Assembly: GCA_017398105.1 (NCBI GenBank)
Contig: JAFQHF010000143.1
Location: 1 to 23,398 of the forward strand
Source: Oscillospiraceae bacterium
GTDB taxonomy: Bacteria > Bacillota_A > Clostridia > Oscillospirales > Oscillospiraceae
Reading direction: 5' to 3'
DNA: 23,398 nt
The translations under genes were made by a program, and so were the position numbers. Below are positions 1-8,800 of the stretch, piece after piece (the first letter of the stretch is position 1; the number at the start of each line of letters is the position of its first letter). The notes beneath the pieces were generated by a model. The model saw only the letters and a list, made by a program, of their open reading frames with translations. It was not told the origin of the DNA and did no database searches.

Positions 1-73
1 GCCGCGCACGGGCTGCGGCCATGGCAGCTTCATCAGGAAGGGGTACTCTTTGAATCCATTTCAGCAGTTCCAT
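1..73 (-). CDS. cobT: N-terminus of CobT, nicotinate-nucleotide:dimethylbenzimidazole phosphoribosyltransferase (partial)
   Basis: Only the first 24 codons are in the window; the rest lies beyond base 1. The start ATG (71-73) is preceded by GGAGG with a 7-base spacer and lies inside the end of the cbiR-like gene, which it overlaps by 13 bases. The visible peptide begins MELLKWIQRVPLPDEAAM and continues with Ala/Arg-rich residues. The pattern of a short helix, then a 'PLDE.AM.AARAR' stretch, is typical of CobT N-termini. CobT activates the lower-ligand base (for example dimethylbenzimidazole) to its alpha-ribotide for nucleotide-loop assembly of cobamides. Its place after a cobamide-remodelling hydrolase and a cobalamin-riboswitch-controlled transporter fits that role. 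The call rests on 24 residues plus context, so it is probable, not certain. Confidence 0.72.
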   Translation of the reverse strand, partial: MELLKWIQRVPLPDEAAMAAARAR

Positions 74-816
74 AAATTTTCCTCCATAAGCCACTCTACA
101 GAAGATCTTGCTTTCATCAGCTCCAGTGTGATCGTCGCATCAGGACACAGCCGGTCAATGCGTTCCAGCAATTCCTTCATAGGAATTGTTCCCTCATTCA
201 GCGGGTTATGCTGGTCCCGGGAAGTGTCGTTATTGTGGATATGAAAATGGCTGAGATATGGCCCCCAGCCTGACAGCCACTCCGTCACCGGGATTTTGGA
301 GTAGGCATTCACATGGCCTACGTCCAGGCACAGTCTGAGTCTCGGATCATCCACGCCCTTTATAATATCCAGCAGCCACTGGGGCTCGGTTTCCAGAACA
401 TTTTCCAGAATAAGCTCCACGCCGGGATCTTCTTTCAAAAAGTCCTTCCAGAACAGAATGGACTGCTCCACATACCAGACCGGATAATAGATCCAGGGAT
501 TATAGCCCCCGTGGATCACAACCTTGGCAGAGCCATACCTTTTCGCCAGACCAATGGCCTGCCGGTAGCGATCAGCTGCCAGTGCCCGGGCTTTTTTGTC
601 GATGGCACAGGGAAACAGTTCGTTATAAGGCGCATGGAGGGTGCTGCCGGAAATGCCCTCCAGTTTCTTTTTCACAACACCATCCACACCGTTGAACTTT
701 TCATCCATATTCCAGGCGGTGCAGAATTCCGCAATTTCCAGACCGAAACCGTACTCCCGGGCCAAGGCGACAGCATCAGGCGCGATGGTAGAAATATAAA
801 TGTTCTCTTTTTTCAT
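61..816 (-). CDS. cbiR: CbiR-like cobamide-remodelling hydrolase (AP endonuclease 2 / xylose isomerase-like TIM barrel)
   Basis: A 251-residue cytoplasmic TIM-barrel protein with no signal peptide. Residues in the usual metal or catalytic positions of the family are visible: E28 (LEIAEF), H61 (HAPYNE), H102 (VIHGGY), E138 (ILENV), D165 and H168 (CLDVGH), H192/H194 (HFHIHNND) and E232 (TLELM). General annotation would be 'sugar phosphate isomerase/epimerase'. CbiR of Akkermansia muciniphila, a member of this superfamily, hydrolyses cobamides to release the lower ligand and leave a cobinamide for rebuilding. The neighbours here (cobT directly after, ECF transporter and cobalamin riboswitch before) make the CbiR role the best inference. 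The start at 816 was chosen over an upstream in-frame ATG because it has an AGAGGAAA site and forms an ATGA overlap with the preceding ecfT stop. An ordinary sugar isomerase remains possible. Confidence 0.7.
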   Translation of the reverse strand: MKKENIYISTIAPDAVALAREYGFGLEIAEFCTAWNMDEKFNGVDGVVKKKLEGISGSTLHAPYNELFPCAIDKKARALAADRYRQAIGLAKRYGSAKVVIHGGYNPWIYYPVWYVEQSILFWKDFLKEDPGVELILENVLETEPQWLLDIIKGVDDPRLRLCLDVGHVNAYSKIPVTEWLSGWGPYLSHFHIHNNDTSRDQHNPLNEGTIPMKELLERIDRLCPDATITLELMKARSSVEWLMEENLWNC

Positions 817-1694
817 AGGTTTCCTCTCGCTTTCCGGAATTGATAGTCTGTCCAAAGTTCCAGGCCCAGAGGCATCAGACAGAGTACCCCATAGCCAAGA
901 CAGAACAGAATCATCATCGGTGTCACCGGCTTCCAAAGAATTCTCGGGTCGTAGGTCATGTCCGTGAATCTCAGCAGCACCGCCATTACGGTCATGGTAA
1001 TACACAAGAACATTCCGATCACATACGCTCTGTCCCGGTTGTCGAAACGGTAAATGGAAAAAGCCGTTCTTCCCCGTAGACTGCCTCCCCGGCTGCGCAT
1101 GGCATCCGAAGCCGTCATAAGGGAATCAATGGTCCAGGTGATCAGCATAGAAAGAATCCGGATTGTGTTTTTGATTCTCTGCCACCCATTTCCCTGCCCG
1201 GCTCCCCTGCCGATCCCCCGCTGGGCCATGTTGATTTTCTTCGCTTCCTTTTTGATTCTGGGAACCATCCGCAGAAGGATCGCCAGAAACAGCGACAGCC
1301 TCGGACTGACTCTGCCAAACAGATACACCATTTTATCTGTAGAAAATACAGAATACACACAGCTCATCCAGATACACGCACCTGCCGCTGAAATACCCAG
1401 AACCAGACCATACACCAGAGATTCCAGAGTCATGTTGTTTCCCACAAAATTCTGTTGCAGCACTGTAATACCGAAATGGTGGTAACTGCTGTAGTACACC
1501 GCAAAGGCAGCTGCCAGAGGAAGCATACACAGGTTAAATACCACCGCTTTTCCCCGGTTCCTCTGAATGCTGTAGGCGCAGGCACTTAAGAAAGAAATGA
1601 CCAGGAATACTGGATGCTGAAACGTAACCGTACCTGCGATGACCATTGCAAAGTAAATCAGATTCACTGCCGGATGACAGCGCTCAAAGCCCAT
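813..1694 (-). CDS. ecfT: Second EcfT transmembrane component of the ECF transporter
   Basis: A 293-residue polytopic membrane protein of the CbiQ/EcfT family, which couples the ECF ATPases to the substrate-binding S component. Several hydrophobic helices are followed by a charged cytoplasmic region holding AQRG (about 157-160) and AMRSRG (about 198-203), the Ala/Ser-Arg-Gly coupling motifs of EcfT. The N-terminal CHPAVNLIYFA and QHPVFL stretches match the first EcfT of this operon (4019-4909), so the two look like diverged paralogues. The ATG at 1694 has a GGAGGAGG site close upstream and overlaps the end of the S-component gene by 11 bases; its stop overlaps the cbiR-like start (ATGA). Having two T components beside one ATPase gene is unusual. 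Exact membrane topology was not computed. Confidence 0.88.
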   Translation of the reverse strand: MGFERCHPAVNLIYFAMVIAGTVTFQHPVFLVISFLSACAYSIQRNRGKAVVFNLCMLPLAAAFAVYYSSYHHFGITVLQQNFVGNNMTLESLVYGLVLGISAAGACIWMSCVYSVFSTDKMVYLFGRVSPRLSLFLAILLRMVPRIKKEAKKINMAQRGIGRGAGQGNGWQRIKNTIRILSMLITWTIDSLMTASDAMRSRGGSLRGRTAFSIYRFDNRDRAYVIGMFLCITMTVMAVLLRFTDMTYDPRILWKPVTPMMILFCLGYGVLCLMPLGLELWTDYQFRKARGNL

Positions 1695-2388
1695 AGTCCT
1701 CCTCCATCATGCCATACTTCACCTTGATGCGGTCCAGTTTTTCCAGTAAGGGTTTTCCCAACAGGAACATTACCAGGAAAGTGCTGATGCCCTGGCTGAT
1801 ATTTACGGTAAATCCGGAAATGTAGATGGCCATAATGCTCTTGAGATTCATGGAAATCGGTGCCAGAAACACGGTGCAGGTATCCAGCAGAGGACCAACA
1901 AAGAACAGAACCCCAAGAAAACCAATGATGCCCATGAGAATAGGTTTTCTGGGAAGTCTGCCCTTCCGGAACAGGAAGCCTGCCAGCATGCCACCTGCAC
2001 CGTAAGCCATCATCTGCCAGGGTGTATAGGGGCCCTGGCTTAAGAAAAAGTTGCTGCTCATTGCTGCAACCGCACCCACCAAAAAGCCGGATTGGGGACC
2101 GAAGGCAATACCGGCAATCATGATGATGCCGTAGATGGCTTTGAAATTGGGAATGGGAATGGCAACGCGGGCTGCCACTGCCAGAGCGCACATGACTGCC
2201 AGCACCACCAGTTCCCGTGCCTGGGGTTTGCGCCCTTCAAAGGTCAGAAAAAACGGGATCAGCAGTTCGATAATAATCAGCGTGCTGGTAAGGTAATACC
2301 ACTTTCCGGACATCCTGCTTCCCAGAAACAGTGTTGCGGGAATTACCAACAGAAAGATCAGCGCAGTGGCAATATTGGACTTTTTCAT
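1684..2388 (-). CDS. ECF transporter substrate-binding S component, predicted cobamide/corrinoid specific
   Basis: A 234-residue hydrophobic protein with about six or seven membrane segments, slightly long for an S component because of an N-terminal hairpin (about residues 7-50). The core resembles the S components often annotated as 'energy-coupling factor transport system substrate-specific component', with the recognisable stretch NFKAIYGIIMIAGIAFGP followed by SSNFF..QGP.TPWQM. Substrate is inferred from context: it sits between two EcfT genes and the EcfAA gene, downstream of a cobalamin riboswitch and upstream of cbiR and cobT. CbrT-type S components are known to carry cobalamin, and CblT-type ones are predicted to carry B12 precursors; which applies here cannot be told. 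The ATG at 2388 follows the ATPase stop by 2 bases and has GGAGGG upstream. Confidence 0.82.
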   Translation of the reverse strand: MKKSNIATALIFLLVIPATLFLGSRMSGKWYYLTSTLIIIELLIPFFLTFEGRKPQARELVVLAVMCALAVAARVAIPIPNFKAIYGIIMIAGIAFGPQSGFLVGAVAAMSSNFFLSQGPYTPWQMMAYGAGGMLAGFLFRKGRLPRKPILMGIIGFLGVLFFVGPLLDTCTVFLAPISMNLKSIMAIYISGFTVNISQGISTFLVMFLLGKPLLEKLDRIKVKYGMMEEDYGL

Positions 2389-2390
2389 GT

Positions 2391-4046
2391 TCAGCCCTCC
2401 TTGTTCTGTCTGTAGAGGCTTACCACATCTTCTGCCGTCACCGCCATAGAGAACACATGGCGGCTCATGCGGTTGGCTGCAGTGGTATAGAAACTGTTGT
2501 TGCCGAAGAACCGGCGGGGGTGATCGGTGGTCAGGATCTGTCCGTCAAAGAACATGGACACCAGATCCGCATACCGGGCGCAGAACTCCACATCGTGGGA
2601 TACCATGACAATGGTGATGCCCCTGGCTTTCAGTTCTTTCAAAATCTCCGCAAAAGTCTCCTTGAAGAAGCTGTCGATACCCTTGGTGGGTTCGTCCAGT
2701 AGCAGCAGTTTCGGCTGGGTCAGCAGCACCTTGGCCAGAGCCGCTCTCTGCTGTTCACCGCCGGAAAGGTCATAAGGATGGCTGTCCATCAGCTTTTCAA
2801 TCTGGCAGGTAGATGCGATTTGGGCAATCAGTGCCTTATCTTTGGTCATCTCCTCCAGGTCTTCCCGTACAGTTTTTTTCACAAACAGGCTTTTGGGATC
2901 CTGAGGCAGCATGGCAAGTGTTCCCCCGAAGAGTTCTGTGGATTTATACTTCTCCACCGGCTTCCCGAACACCTTCACCTTGCCCCGGTAAGGACGACAG
3001 ATGCCGCAGATGGCTTTTAAGGTCGTGGATTTACCTGCACCGTTTCCGCCGACGATGGCATAGAGGATGCCTTTCGGAACCTCTGCAGATACGCCCCGAA
3101 GGATATCCGGGGTGTTTCTTTCATACCGGAACCAGAGTTCCTTCATGGACAGAGCAGGGTACTCAATTTCTTCATCCGGTTTGGGTACAGCCACCGTCTT
3201 GATTTTTGGTTCTTCTACGAAAGAACGGCTCAGCCAGTTTCTGCCTTCCCGGACAGTCAGAGGGCAGTCCCCCTCCCCGTGGGAGCCGTAGAACACCCGC
3301 ACCGGCGTAGGCATGGCGGCAAACATATCATTTTTCTGATCGTACAACAGCTTGCCGATATTTCTGGGAGTATCATCCGCAATGACGCTGCCGCCATCCA
3401 TGACGATGGCCCGGTCTGCATAGGGGAAGATATCCTCCATGCGGTGTTCCGTGATGATCACCGTGGTTCCCAGTTCGATATTGATTTTCCGGACAGTATT
3501 CAGGAAATCAGAGGCTGCAATGGGATCCAGCTGACTGGTGGGTTCGTCCAGGATCAGTACCTCCGGCTGCATGGCCATGATGGAAGCCAGATTCAGCAGC
3601 TGCTTCTGACCACCGGAGAGATTGGCCACGTCCCGATGGAACCAGTCCTGGATGCCAAAATAGCAGGCCATTTCCGCAACTCTGGCGCGCATGGTTTTCT
3701 GGTCGCAGCCCAGGGATTCCAGGCCAAATGCCAGCTCATGCCAGACCTTGTCGGTAACGATCTGGTCATCCGGATTCTGCATCACATAGCCGATCTTGCT
3801 GGATTGATCCCGCTGGCAAACCTTTTCCATAGGAACACCATTGAACAGAATCTCACCGGTATGTTTACCGTGGGGTGTCAGAACGGATTTCAGATGCCGC
3901 AGCAAGGTGGTCTTTCCGGAACCGGATTTTCCGCAGAGGACTACATATTCACCCTTATGGATGGTTAGATTTACGTTATGTAGAGAGTCTTTTCCCTTTG
4001 CAGTCGGATAGGAAAAGCTTAGATTTTTGATCTCGAAATGTGCCAT
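2391..4046 (-). CDS. ecfA: Fused EcfA-EcfA' ATPase of the ECF transporter
   Basis: A 551-residue protein with two complete ABC ATPase domains in one chain, equivalent to the EcfA1/EcfA2 heterodimer. Domain 1: Walker A GKSGSGKTT (39-47), Q-loop at Q90, signature LSGGQKQ (143-149), Walker B VLILDEPT (163-170), switch H201. Domain 2: Walker A GGNGAGKST (333-341), signature LSGGEQQR (427-434), Walker B LLLLDEPT (447-454), switch H484. Both sites look catalytically intact. A linker of about 60 residues (240-300) joins them. The ATG at 4046 has AAGGAGG seven bases upstream and lies within the 3' end of the first ecfT (28-base overlap). Translational coupling along this cluster suggests one transporter assembly. 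ATP hydrolysis here should drive uptake by the neighbouring S component. Confidence 0.95.
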   Translation of the reverse strand: MAHFEIKNLSFSYPTAKGKDSLHNVNLTIHKGEYVVLCGKSGSGKTTLLRHLKSVLTPHGKHTGEILFNGVPMEKVCQRDQSSKIGYVMQNPDDQIVTDKVWHELAFGLESLGCDQKTMRARVAEMACYFGIQDWFHRDVANLSGGQKQLLNLASIMAMQPEVLILDEPTSQLDPIAASDFLNTVRKINIELGTTVIITEHRMEDIFPYADRAIVMDGGSVIADDTPRNIGKLLYDQKNDMFAAMPTPVRVFYGSHGEGDCPLTVREGRNWLSRSFVEEPKIKTVAVPKPDEEIEYPALSMKELWFRYERNTPDILRGVSAEVPKGILYAIVGGNGAGKSTTLKAICGICRPYRGKVKVFGKPVEKYKSTELFGGTLAMLPQDPKSLFVKKTVREDLEEMTKDKALIAQIASTCQIEKLMDSHPYDLSGGEQQRAALAKVLLTQPKLLLLDEPTKGIDSFFKETFAEILKELKARGITIVMVSHDVEFCARYADLVSMFFDGQILTTDHPRRFFGNNSFYTTAANRMSRHVFSMAVTAEDVVSLYRQNKEG

Positions 4047-4909
4047 TGGATGGCCTCCTTGATATGTAATACCGTAGGGATGGACAGATATGCACAGTAG
4101 GCCACCAGCCCTAAGATGTGCATTCCGGAAACAGGTGCAATGTAAAAATCAGGTGTATAGGTAGCCGTGGTGCCACCGGTAAGGGCCGTTCCCAACACCG
4201 CAAGGATCAATACACATTGGATCACCAAAAGAAAAGAATCGATACCGGTCATCCGGTAGATCATGAAGCTGGTTCGTTTGGCGCTGCCGTAGCCCCGGCT
4301 GCGCATGGAATCACCGGTGATCACACCGCCTTCCAGGGCCCAGTCTGTCAGAGCAGACAGGATGGTCATACCGTCGGTGAGTTTTTCTTTATTGGTAGCG
4401 TTCTCCGCACTGCCCTTGCCGATGGACTTTCTGGCTCCGGCAAACTGCCGGGCCTTTCGCATCAGATTTGGAATCATCCGCAGAACCATTACCAGCAGAA
4501 GTGACAGCGCCGGGATCAGATTACCAAACAAGCTGGTAAACTTATCACTGGTAAGCACTGCGTTGTAGCAGCCGAACCAGATCAGCATCACCACAAAAAC
4601 CGCGGCAATCGCCATGCCATAATACAAAGCCTCCAGAGTGTACGGTCTGCCAAACACATAAAACAGAAGTGTTGCGCCATAGGTGTTGAACAGTGGGTTG
4701 ATTGCCGTCATGATCAGAAACAGTGGCAGCAAGCCAAGCAGCATTTTCATGCCCTTTCGCCCATTCAGCAGCAGATAATAGGTTATACCACACAGGAAAC
4801 CAACTGCGAGATACACCGGATGCTGGATCACCACACCAAAACCGATAGCTCCCAGAAAGAATATGAAATTGACCAAAGGATGACGCTTGGAAAATGCGTC
4901 CATACTCAT
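4019..4909 (-). CDS. ecfT: First EcfT transmembrane component of the ECF transporter
   Basis: A 296-residue polytopic membrane protein of the EcfT/CbiQ family. It starts with a short cytoplasmic tail, then KRHPLVNFIFFLG and QHPVYLAVG hydrophobic segments, LRMIP near residue 143, and a charged coupling region with an AR pair at about 159-160 and SMRSRG at 201-206. These are the motifs by which EcfT contacts the ATPase grooves. The start at 4909 was chosen because its ATG overlaps the TGA of the DUF4430 gene (ATGA); a purine-rich GGGAAG lies upstream. An in-frame ATG two codons on is an alternative. It is translationally coupled to the ATPase gene downstream. Similarity to the second EcfT at 813-1694 is visible throughout, but they are clearly different sequences. 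Confidence 0.9.
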   Translation of the reverse strand: MSMDAFSKRHPLVNFIFFLGAIGFGVVIQHPVYLAVGFLCGITYYLLLNGRKGMKMLLGLLPLFLIMTAINPLFNTYGATLLFYVFGRPYTLEALYYGMAIAAVFVVMLIWFGCYNAVLTSDKFTSLFGNLIPALSLLLVMVLRMIPNLMRKARQFAGARKSIGKGSAENATNKEKLTDGMTILSALTDWALEGGVITGDSMRSRGYGSAKRTSFMIYRMTGIDSFLLVIQCVLILAVLGTALTGGTTATYTPDFYIAPVSGMHILGLVAYCAYLSIPTVLHIKEAIQWHISRSKI

Positions 4910-5493
4910 TTGAGATCTTCCCTTTCTGCTCCCACATCGGTTCCCAGCCCGGTACAGGTATAATACCAAACGATTTCTTCTCCACCTTGCAGTTCATAGG
5001 CCGAGCAGCCATAATTGGGGAACCAGTTATTCACCTTATACATCCAACCGGATTCAAAGCCGCAGTCAAACTCATACAGATGATTGATTCCCTCAACATA
5101 GTAACTGTCATAAAGCGGTGTCCAGCTGTATTCGATCTGCAGATCTGCCGCATCACAGACCCGGTTCAGTACATCGAACACGGTTTCTTCGGGAGAGAAA
5201 CTTACCGTAGTCACCGGAAGAATTTCCCCATCTTCCGGAACATAAGGAGCCTTCGCTTCATCCAGCTTGTCCGCATTGTCGAAGATCGTATCGCAGCGGA
5301 TGGTGATTGTACACAGATTCTCTGTATTTTCGTCAGTCACAAGGCGGTTGTCCGGAATAACGGTAATCCTGTATTCACTGCCAAACAGCGTTTTTTCCGG
5401 TGCTATCAGCTGAACCGCCGCAAATACACCGATTGCCGCAATCAGCACAATGATCAGAACCATGATCAGATTTGCTCTTTGCTGTTTCTTCAT
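4906..5493 (-). CDS. Membrane-anchored DUF4430 (transcobalamin-like C-terminal domain) protein
   Basis: A 195-residue protein with an N-terminal membrane anchor (about residues 9-30, no clear cleavage site), a spacer, and a DUF4430 domain (about 93-182). Visible DUF4430 features are SPEETVFDVL (100-109), YYVEGI (131-136), the conserved SGWMYKVNN (148-156) and GGEEIVWYYT (170-179). DUF4430 is the fold of the beta (C-terminal) domain of mammalian transcobalamin and intrinsic factor, which closes over bound cobalamin. The gene is first in the transporter operon, directly after a cobalamin riboswitch and terminator, and its stop overlaps the ecfT start. A job as extracellular corrinoid-binding lipid-side receptor feeding the ECF transporter is inferred. 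The start at 5493 has GGAGG with a 7-base spacer; an upstream in-frame start would run through the terminator hairpin and was rejected. Confidence 0.85.
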   Translation of the reverse strand: MKKQQRANLIMVLIIVLIAAIGVFAAVQLIAPEKTLFGSEYRITVIPDNRLVTDENTENLCTITIRCDTIFDNADKLDEAKAPYVPEDGEILPVTTVSFSPEETVFDVLNRVCDAADLQIEYSWTPLYDSYYVEGINHLYEFDCGFESGWMYKVNNWFPNYGCSAYELQGGEEIVWYYTCTGLGTDVGAEREDLK

Positions 5494-5510
5494 TTTGATT
5501 CCTCCAAAAG

Positions 5511-5536
5511 AAAAATCCCCCTGGTTAAGGGGGATT
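5511..5536 (-). terminator. Intrinsic terminator in the second riboswitch expression platform
   Basis: On the minus strand an 8-bp stem (AATCCCCC, bases 5536-5529, with GGGGGATT, bases 5521-5514) and a 7-base loop TTAACCA are followed directly by a T run. It sits between the riboswitch and the ribosome binding site of the DUF4430 gene. The loop/stem segment AACCAG (5526-5521) can alternatively pair with an upstream CTGGTT (5553-5548), and an upstream GGGGG (5568-5564) can pair with the stem's CCCCC. Either would break the terminator, so this is a plausible ligand-controlled terminator/antiterminator switch. Confidence 0.85.
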
Positions 5537-5584
5537 AAACATAACAAAACCAGCCAGCAGGCACCCCCAAGAGCCTCCCGGATC

Positions 5585-5735
5585 AAAAGTATCAGCTCGT
5601 ATTCCGGCTCTGGACGCCATCATGTTTTGAACCTTCTCAGAAAAATCCAATGATTCAAAACGGCATACTGTCCATCTACGGCGGCTTGGTACCGCTGGGA
5701 TTTACCCATTCCAATGTCTGCTGAAACCCGTTGTC
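5585..5735 (-). ncRNA. Cobalamin riboswitch upstream of the ECF transporter/remodelling operon
   Basis: On the minus strand the leader contains core cobalamin-riboswitch elements in order: a GGAAT..GGGTAAATCCC hairpin, GCGGTACC followed by GCCGCCGTAG, a CATTGGAT....TGAGAAGG junction motif, and a B12-box-like element AGCCGGAATACGAGCT (about 5595-5610). Flanking GTTTCAGC and GCTGATAC can pair as the closing stem (7 of 8 bases). The same CATTGG..TTTC.TGAGAAGG pattern occurs in the second riboswitch at 22121-22312. A good promoter lies just upstream and an intrinsic terminator downstream. Expected action, from the family: cobalamin binding lowers expression of the downstream genes. Boundaries are approximate. 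Confidence 0.82.
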
Positions 5736-5754
5736 CATATGAACTTGTACCATC

Positions 5755-5783
5755 AGTTTAGCACAATTTCCCTGATTTCACAA
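5755..5783 (-). promoter_or_regulatory. Predicted sigma-A-type promoter for the ECF transporter operon
   Basis: Minus strand: -35 TTGTGA (5783-5778), 17-base spacer, extended -10 TGCTAAACT with hexamer TAAACT (5760-5755). Transcription would start near 5748, about 15-20 bases before the riboswitch. It lies in the gap after the 1315-aa gene, so this operon can be transcribed independently of the surface-protein operon. Confidence 0.6.
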
Positions 5784-5829
5784 TTTCTGTTTTTACCATA
5801 TATCCAGCCCGGAATTTGTCTATTTGGTC

Positions 5830-5859
5830 AAGGGGCAGGACAGGAAAAACCTGCCCCTT
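5830..5859 (-). terminator. Hairpin at the end of the surface-protein operon
   Basis: A perfect 10-bp stem AAGGGGCAGG/CCTGCCCCTT with a 10-base loop lies four bases after the stop of the 1315-aa gene. The minus-strand side has no strong T tail (TTGACC follows), so termination may be leaky or the hairpin may mainly protect the 3' end. Confidence 0.6.
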
Positions 5860-5863
5860 TGCT

Positions 5864-8800
5864 TTATCCTCTGCTAAAGAAAACCAGAAGCTTTTTCCAA
5901 TTCAGAAGAACTGCCGCCAGTGCACAGCCACAAAGCCCCAGTACACCAGCCCATACCCATTTGCTATTGTTTTCTTCCGTCTGTTCTCCTGCTGCAGTTT
6001 CTATGGGTTCTGTGCTTTCCTGGGTGGTTTCTGTCGGAACCGGATCACCGCCACAGTCAATCCTATCTGTCATATCATACAGAGCAGTTTTTCCTTCCAG
6101 CATTCGGTAATAGGCAACCATTGCATAGTAGCCCTGCTCCGTAGACATACCATCCAGTTCACCGTCCGGAACATGGCGGAATCCGCCACCGGGGATATAG
6201 TATGACAAAAGTGCGTCCCATACAGAATTCCCGTTTTTAACAAACCGTACATCCTGATCCGGGTCGATCCCCAACGCAGTAAGTGCAACAATTGTCTGGG
6301 CGATAGACTCCGAACTGGGACCATCAATACTGGCAAACGAGCCATCCTCTGCCTGCATCTGAGCCAGTGCTGCCAGGGCTTTGTCTACGGCCGTCTTTAC
6401 CAAATCATCTTTCTCATAGTAAGGAGCCAATGCCTGAAGGGCCATGCCGGTCATATCCGGATCGCTCACTTCTCCGGTCAAAGCCCAGCCGCCATCAGGA
6501 AGCTGCGCTGCCAGAATGGTTTCTATGAGCGTTTCCCTTGTAACATTTCCTTCCGGGATCGGATAATTGCCGCTGTCAAAGGCGATCAGTGCCCAGATGG
6601 GACCGTTGATGCCCTGCTTCAGCAGATACGCCATATCGGTAAGACCCATCAGCAAATTGTGTCCACTCACAGCTGTTACATCTTTCCCGATTGCGGTCAG
6701 CGCCAGAATGAGTCTGGAATTCTCCGTGGATTTTGCAGGGTGGAGCTGCTGCTTTTCGTTGATATTCTCCTGCACAAATGCAATCACATTATCATAGTAA
6801 TCTTCAGGAACTTCGTAGCCGGATCTTGCCAGACCGATGACCATCCATTCACCGCCGATGGAATTGACGGTGGCTGTTCCTAAGGTTGCCAGATAATTGC
6901 CTGTTACAGAGAAAGCATTCTCTTCTTCCCCAGCTTCGTTTGTTACAGTCATTGCTTTTGTTGTAGAGGGAGTAACATCGGTTCCTCCGGAATTGCTGGT
7001 ATCCGGCTGTTTTTCCTCCAGGATTTTCCGCGCATTCTCCAGTTTCTTACGCAGGGTCGCATCTACCTTTGCCTTTTGGGCATCCGTCAAACCATCATAA
7101 GCATCCACTGCCCGCTGAACAGCAGTCCTATCTTTTTCCGTAATCTCATCAGGAAGTGCTTTGATCAATTCCTCCACGGATTTGATCTTGTTCGCTTCCG
7201 TCTGGTTGCTTCCGTTTCCTCCGGAATAAGTATCACCAATGTCTTTACCCACCTGGCAGGTATATTTCCACTGGATCACATCGCCGTCACTGACGATAAA
7301 TGCAGCGGTACTCTTGTCAATGAACCAGCTGTTGAGCGTGATCATCCAGCCGGAACCAGTACCTGCATCAAATTCGCCCATGGAATCATAAGGTGTGTTG
7401 TTTACTTCAAAGTTCTTAATGGATGCCAGATAGAAATTTCCGGTTACGCTGCCAGTATAGGAATAGCCGATGCCTTTGTGATCCAGCAGGCGGATCGTAA
7501 CCTGCGCAATGTTTTCTCCGGATTTGAACGGAACTTTTGTCTGGGAAATGATGGTCCCCAGGGGAACCGGATATTTCAGTCCCATTTCTCCGGCTACGCG
7601 AACACCTTTGTCCTCGAATCCAATGGTTACATAACCAGCAATCTCGGATTTTTTCAAACCATACTCAGTGTTCTCTCCGGTATTTGTTCCCCCGCCGGTA
7701 TTGCCTCCGGTTCCGCCGCCAGTATTGGATTTCTGGTTCACGGTCAGGGTGATGGTATGGGAAGCCGATTTTTCCCCATCAGAGGCAGTAAACGTCAGTT
7801 TGAAAGTGCCTGCTTTCACGGATTCATATTTGTAAGAAGATGTTGCTGCCGTTGCAGTACCGCCATCTACAGAAACGGTATATGTCAGGGTATCCCCATC
7901 CGGGTCTGTAAAAAGTGTCTCCGGGTTGATGGCAAAACTTTGTCCCTGAGTAATCGTTTTGGTGGTCATGGCATCAGCCTTTACCCTGGGCGCATTGTTT
8001 GCACCTGCCACACTGTTTATAGGAATCGTGATCTGAGGCAGAATACTTCTTGTGTGGAAGGAACTGTAGCCATAGAGCATACCGCAGCCTTCATCAGGGA
8101 TGTAGCGGTGCCCGTTGGCACTGGTCAGAAAATCCGCATAACCCAGCACACCAACACCAATATATCCATCCGTCAGCGTCACAGAGGTACTGTTTGCAGG
8201 CAGGACCACATCAATGTAGTTTGCAGCTGTGATGAAATCATACTGCTTTCCGGGTCCATGGATGGCAGTTCCATTCACACTGTAATTCAGATGCACCGGG
8301 CTGTAACCGTCGGCATTTGCTTCGTAACCCGGATTATAATTGCCGGAGATCTTGGGAATGGGCATATGCAGGCCGTCCAGGTAAACACGGACGGTTTCTC
8401 CGGATTCCAGGACACGGTCACCATCACCGTCTTTTTCCGCATAACGAACGGAAACCCTATCTCCGCGCACCACCTGATAGGCTGTGCCGGAGGATGTTGT
8501 AACCCTAAGAATATTGTTTCCGCTGACAATGGTTGCGGTATAGACACCATTTACAGGGCTGAGTGATGTCCAGGAAGCGCCTTTGTTGTTGCTTACCGCG
8601 ACACTTGTTGCCCCGACAGGCTTGAATTTCAGCAGACCGCTGCTGCCTGTAAAATACAGGGTATCAAATTCCGCATCCCAGGCCTGAGCGTTATTGGCAT
8701 TGTAGGGAACATAATCTGCTTCAGGAGTACTGAGACTTGCAAAGGATTCGATACCGAAATCCACAGCGGCACTTCCGCCTACCTGCACAACCAGCAAACC

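Noticed and set aside
817..1005. Upstream extension of the cbiR-like gene to an ATG at 1005
   Set aside because: The extra 63 residues are encoded inside ecfT in another frame, lack family similarity, and the ATG at 816 has its own ribosome binding site and the usual coupled overlap.
5494..5586. Upstream extension of the anchored DUF4430 gene
   Set aside because: It would translate through the riboswitch terminator; the ATG at 5493 has GGAGG at good spacing and begins with a normal membrane anchor.
5864..6000. Sortase (LPXTG) anchoring of the 1315-aa protein
   Set aside because: The C-terminus has a membrane helix and a basic tail, but no LPXTG-like motif is visible before the helix, so a plain membrane anchor is called.
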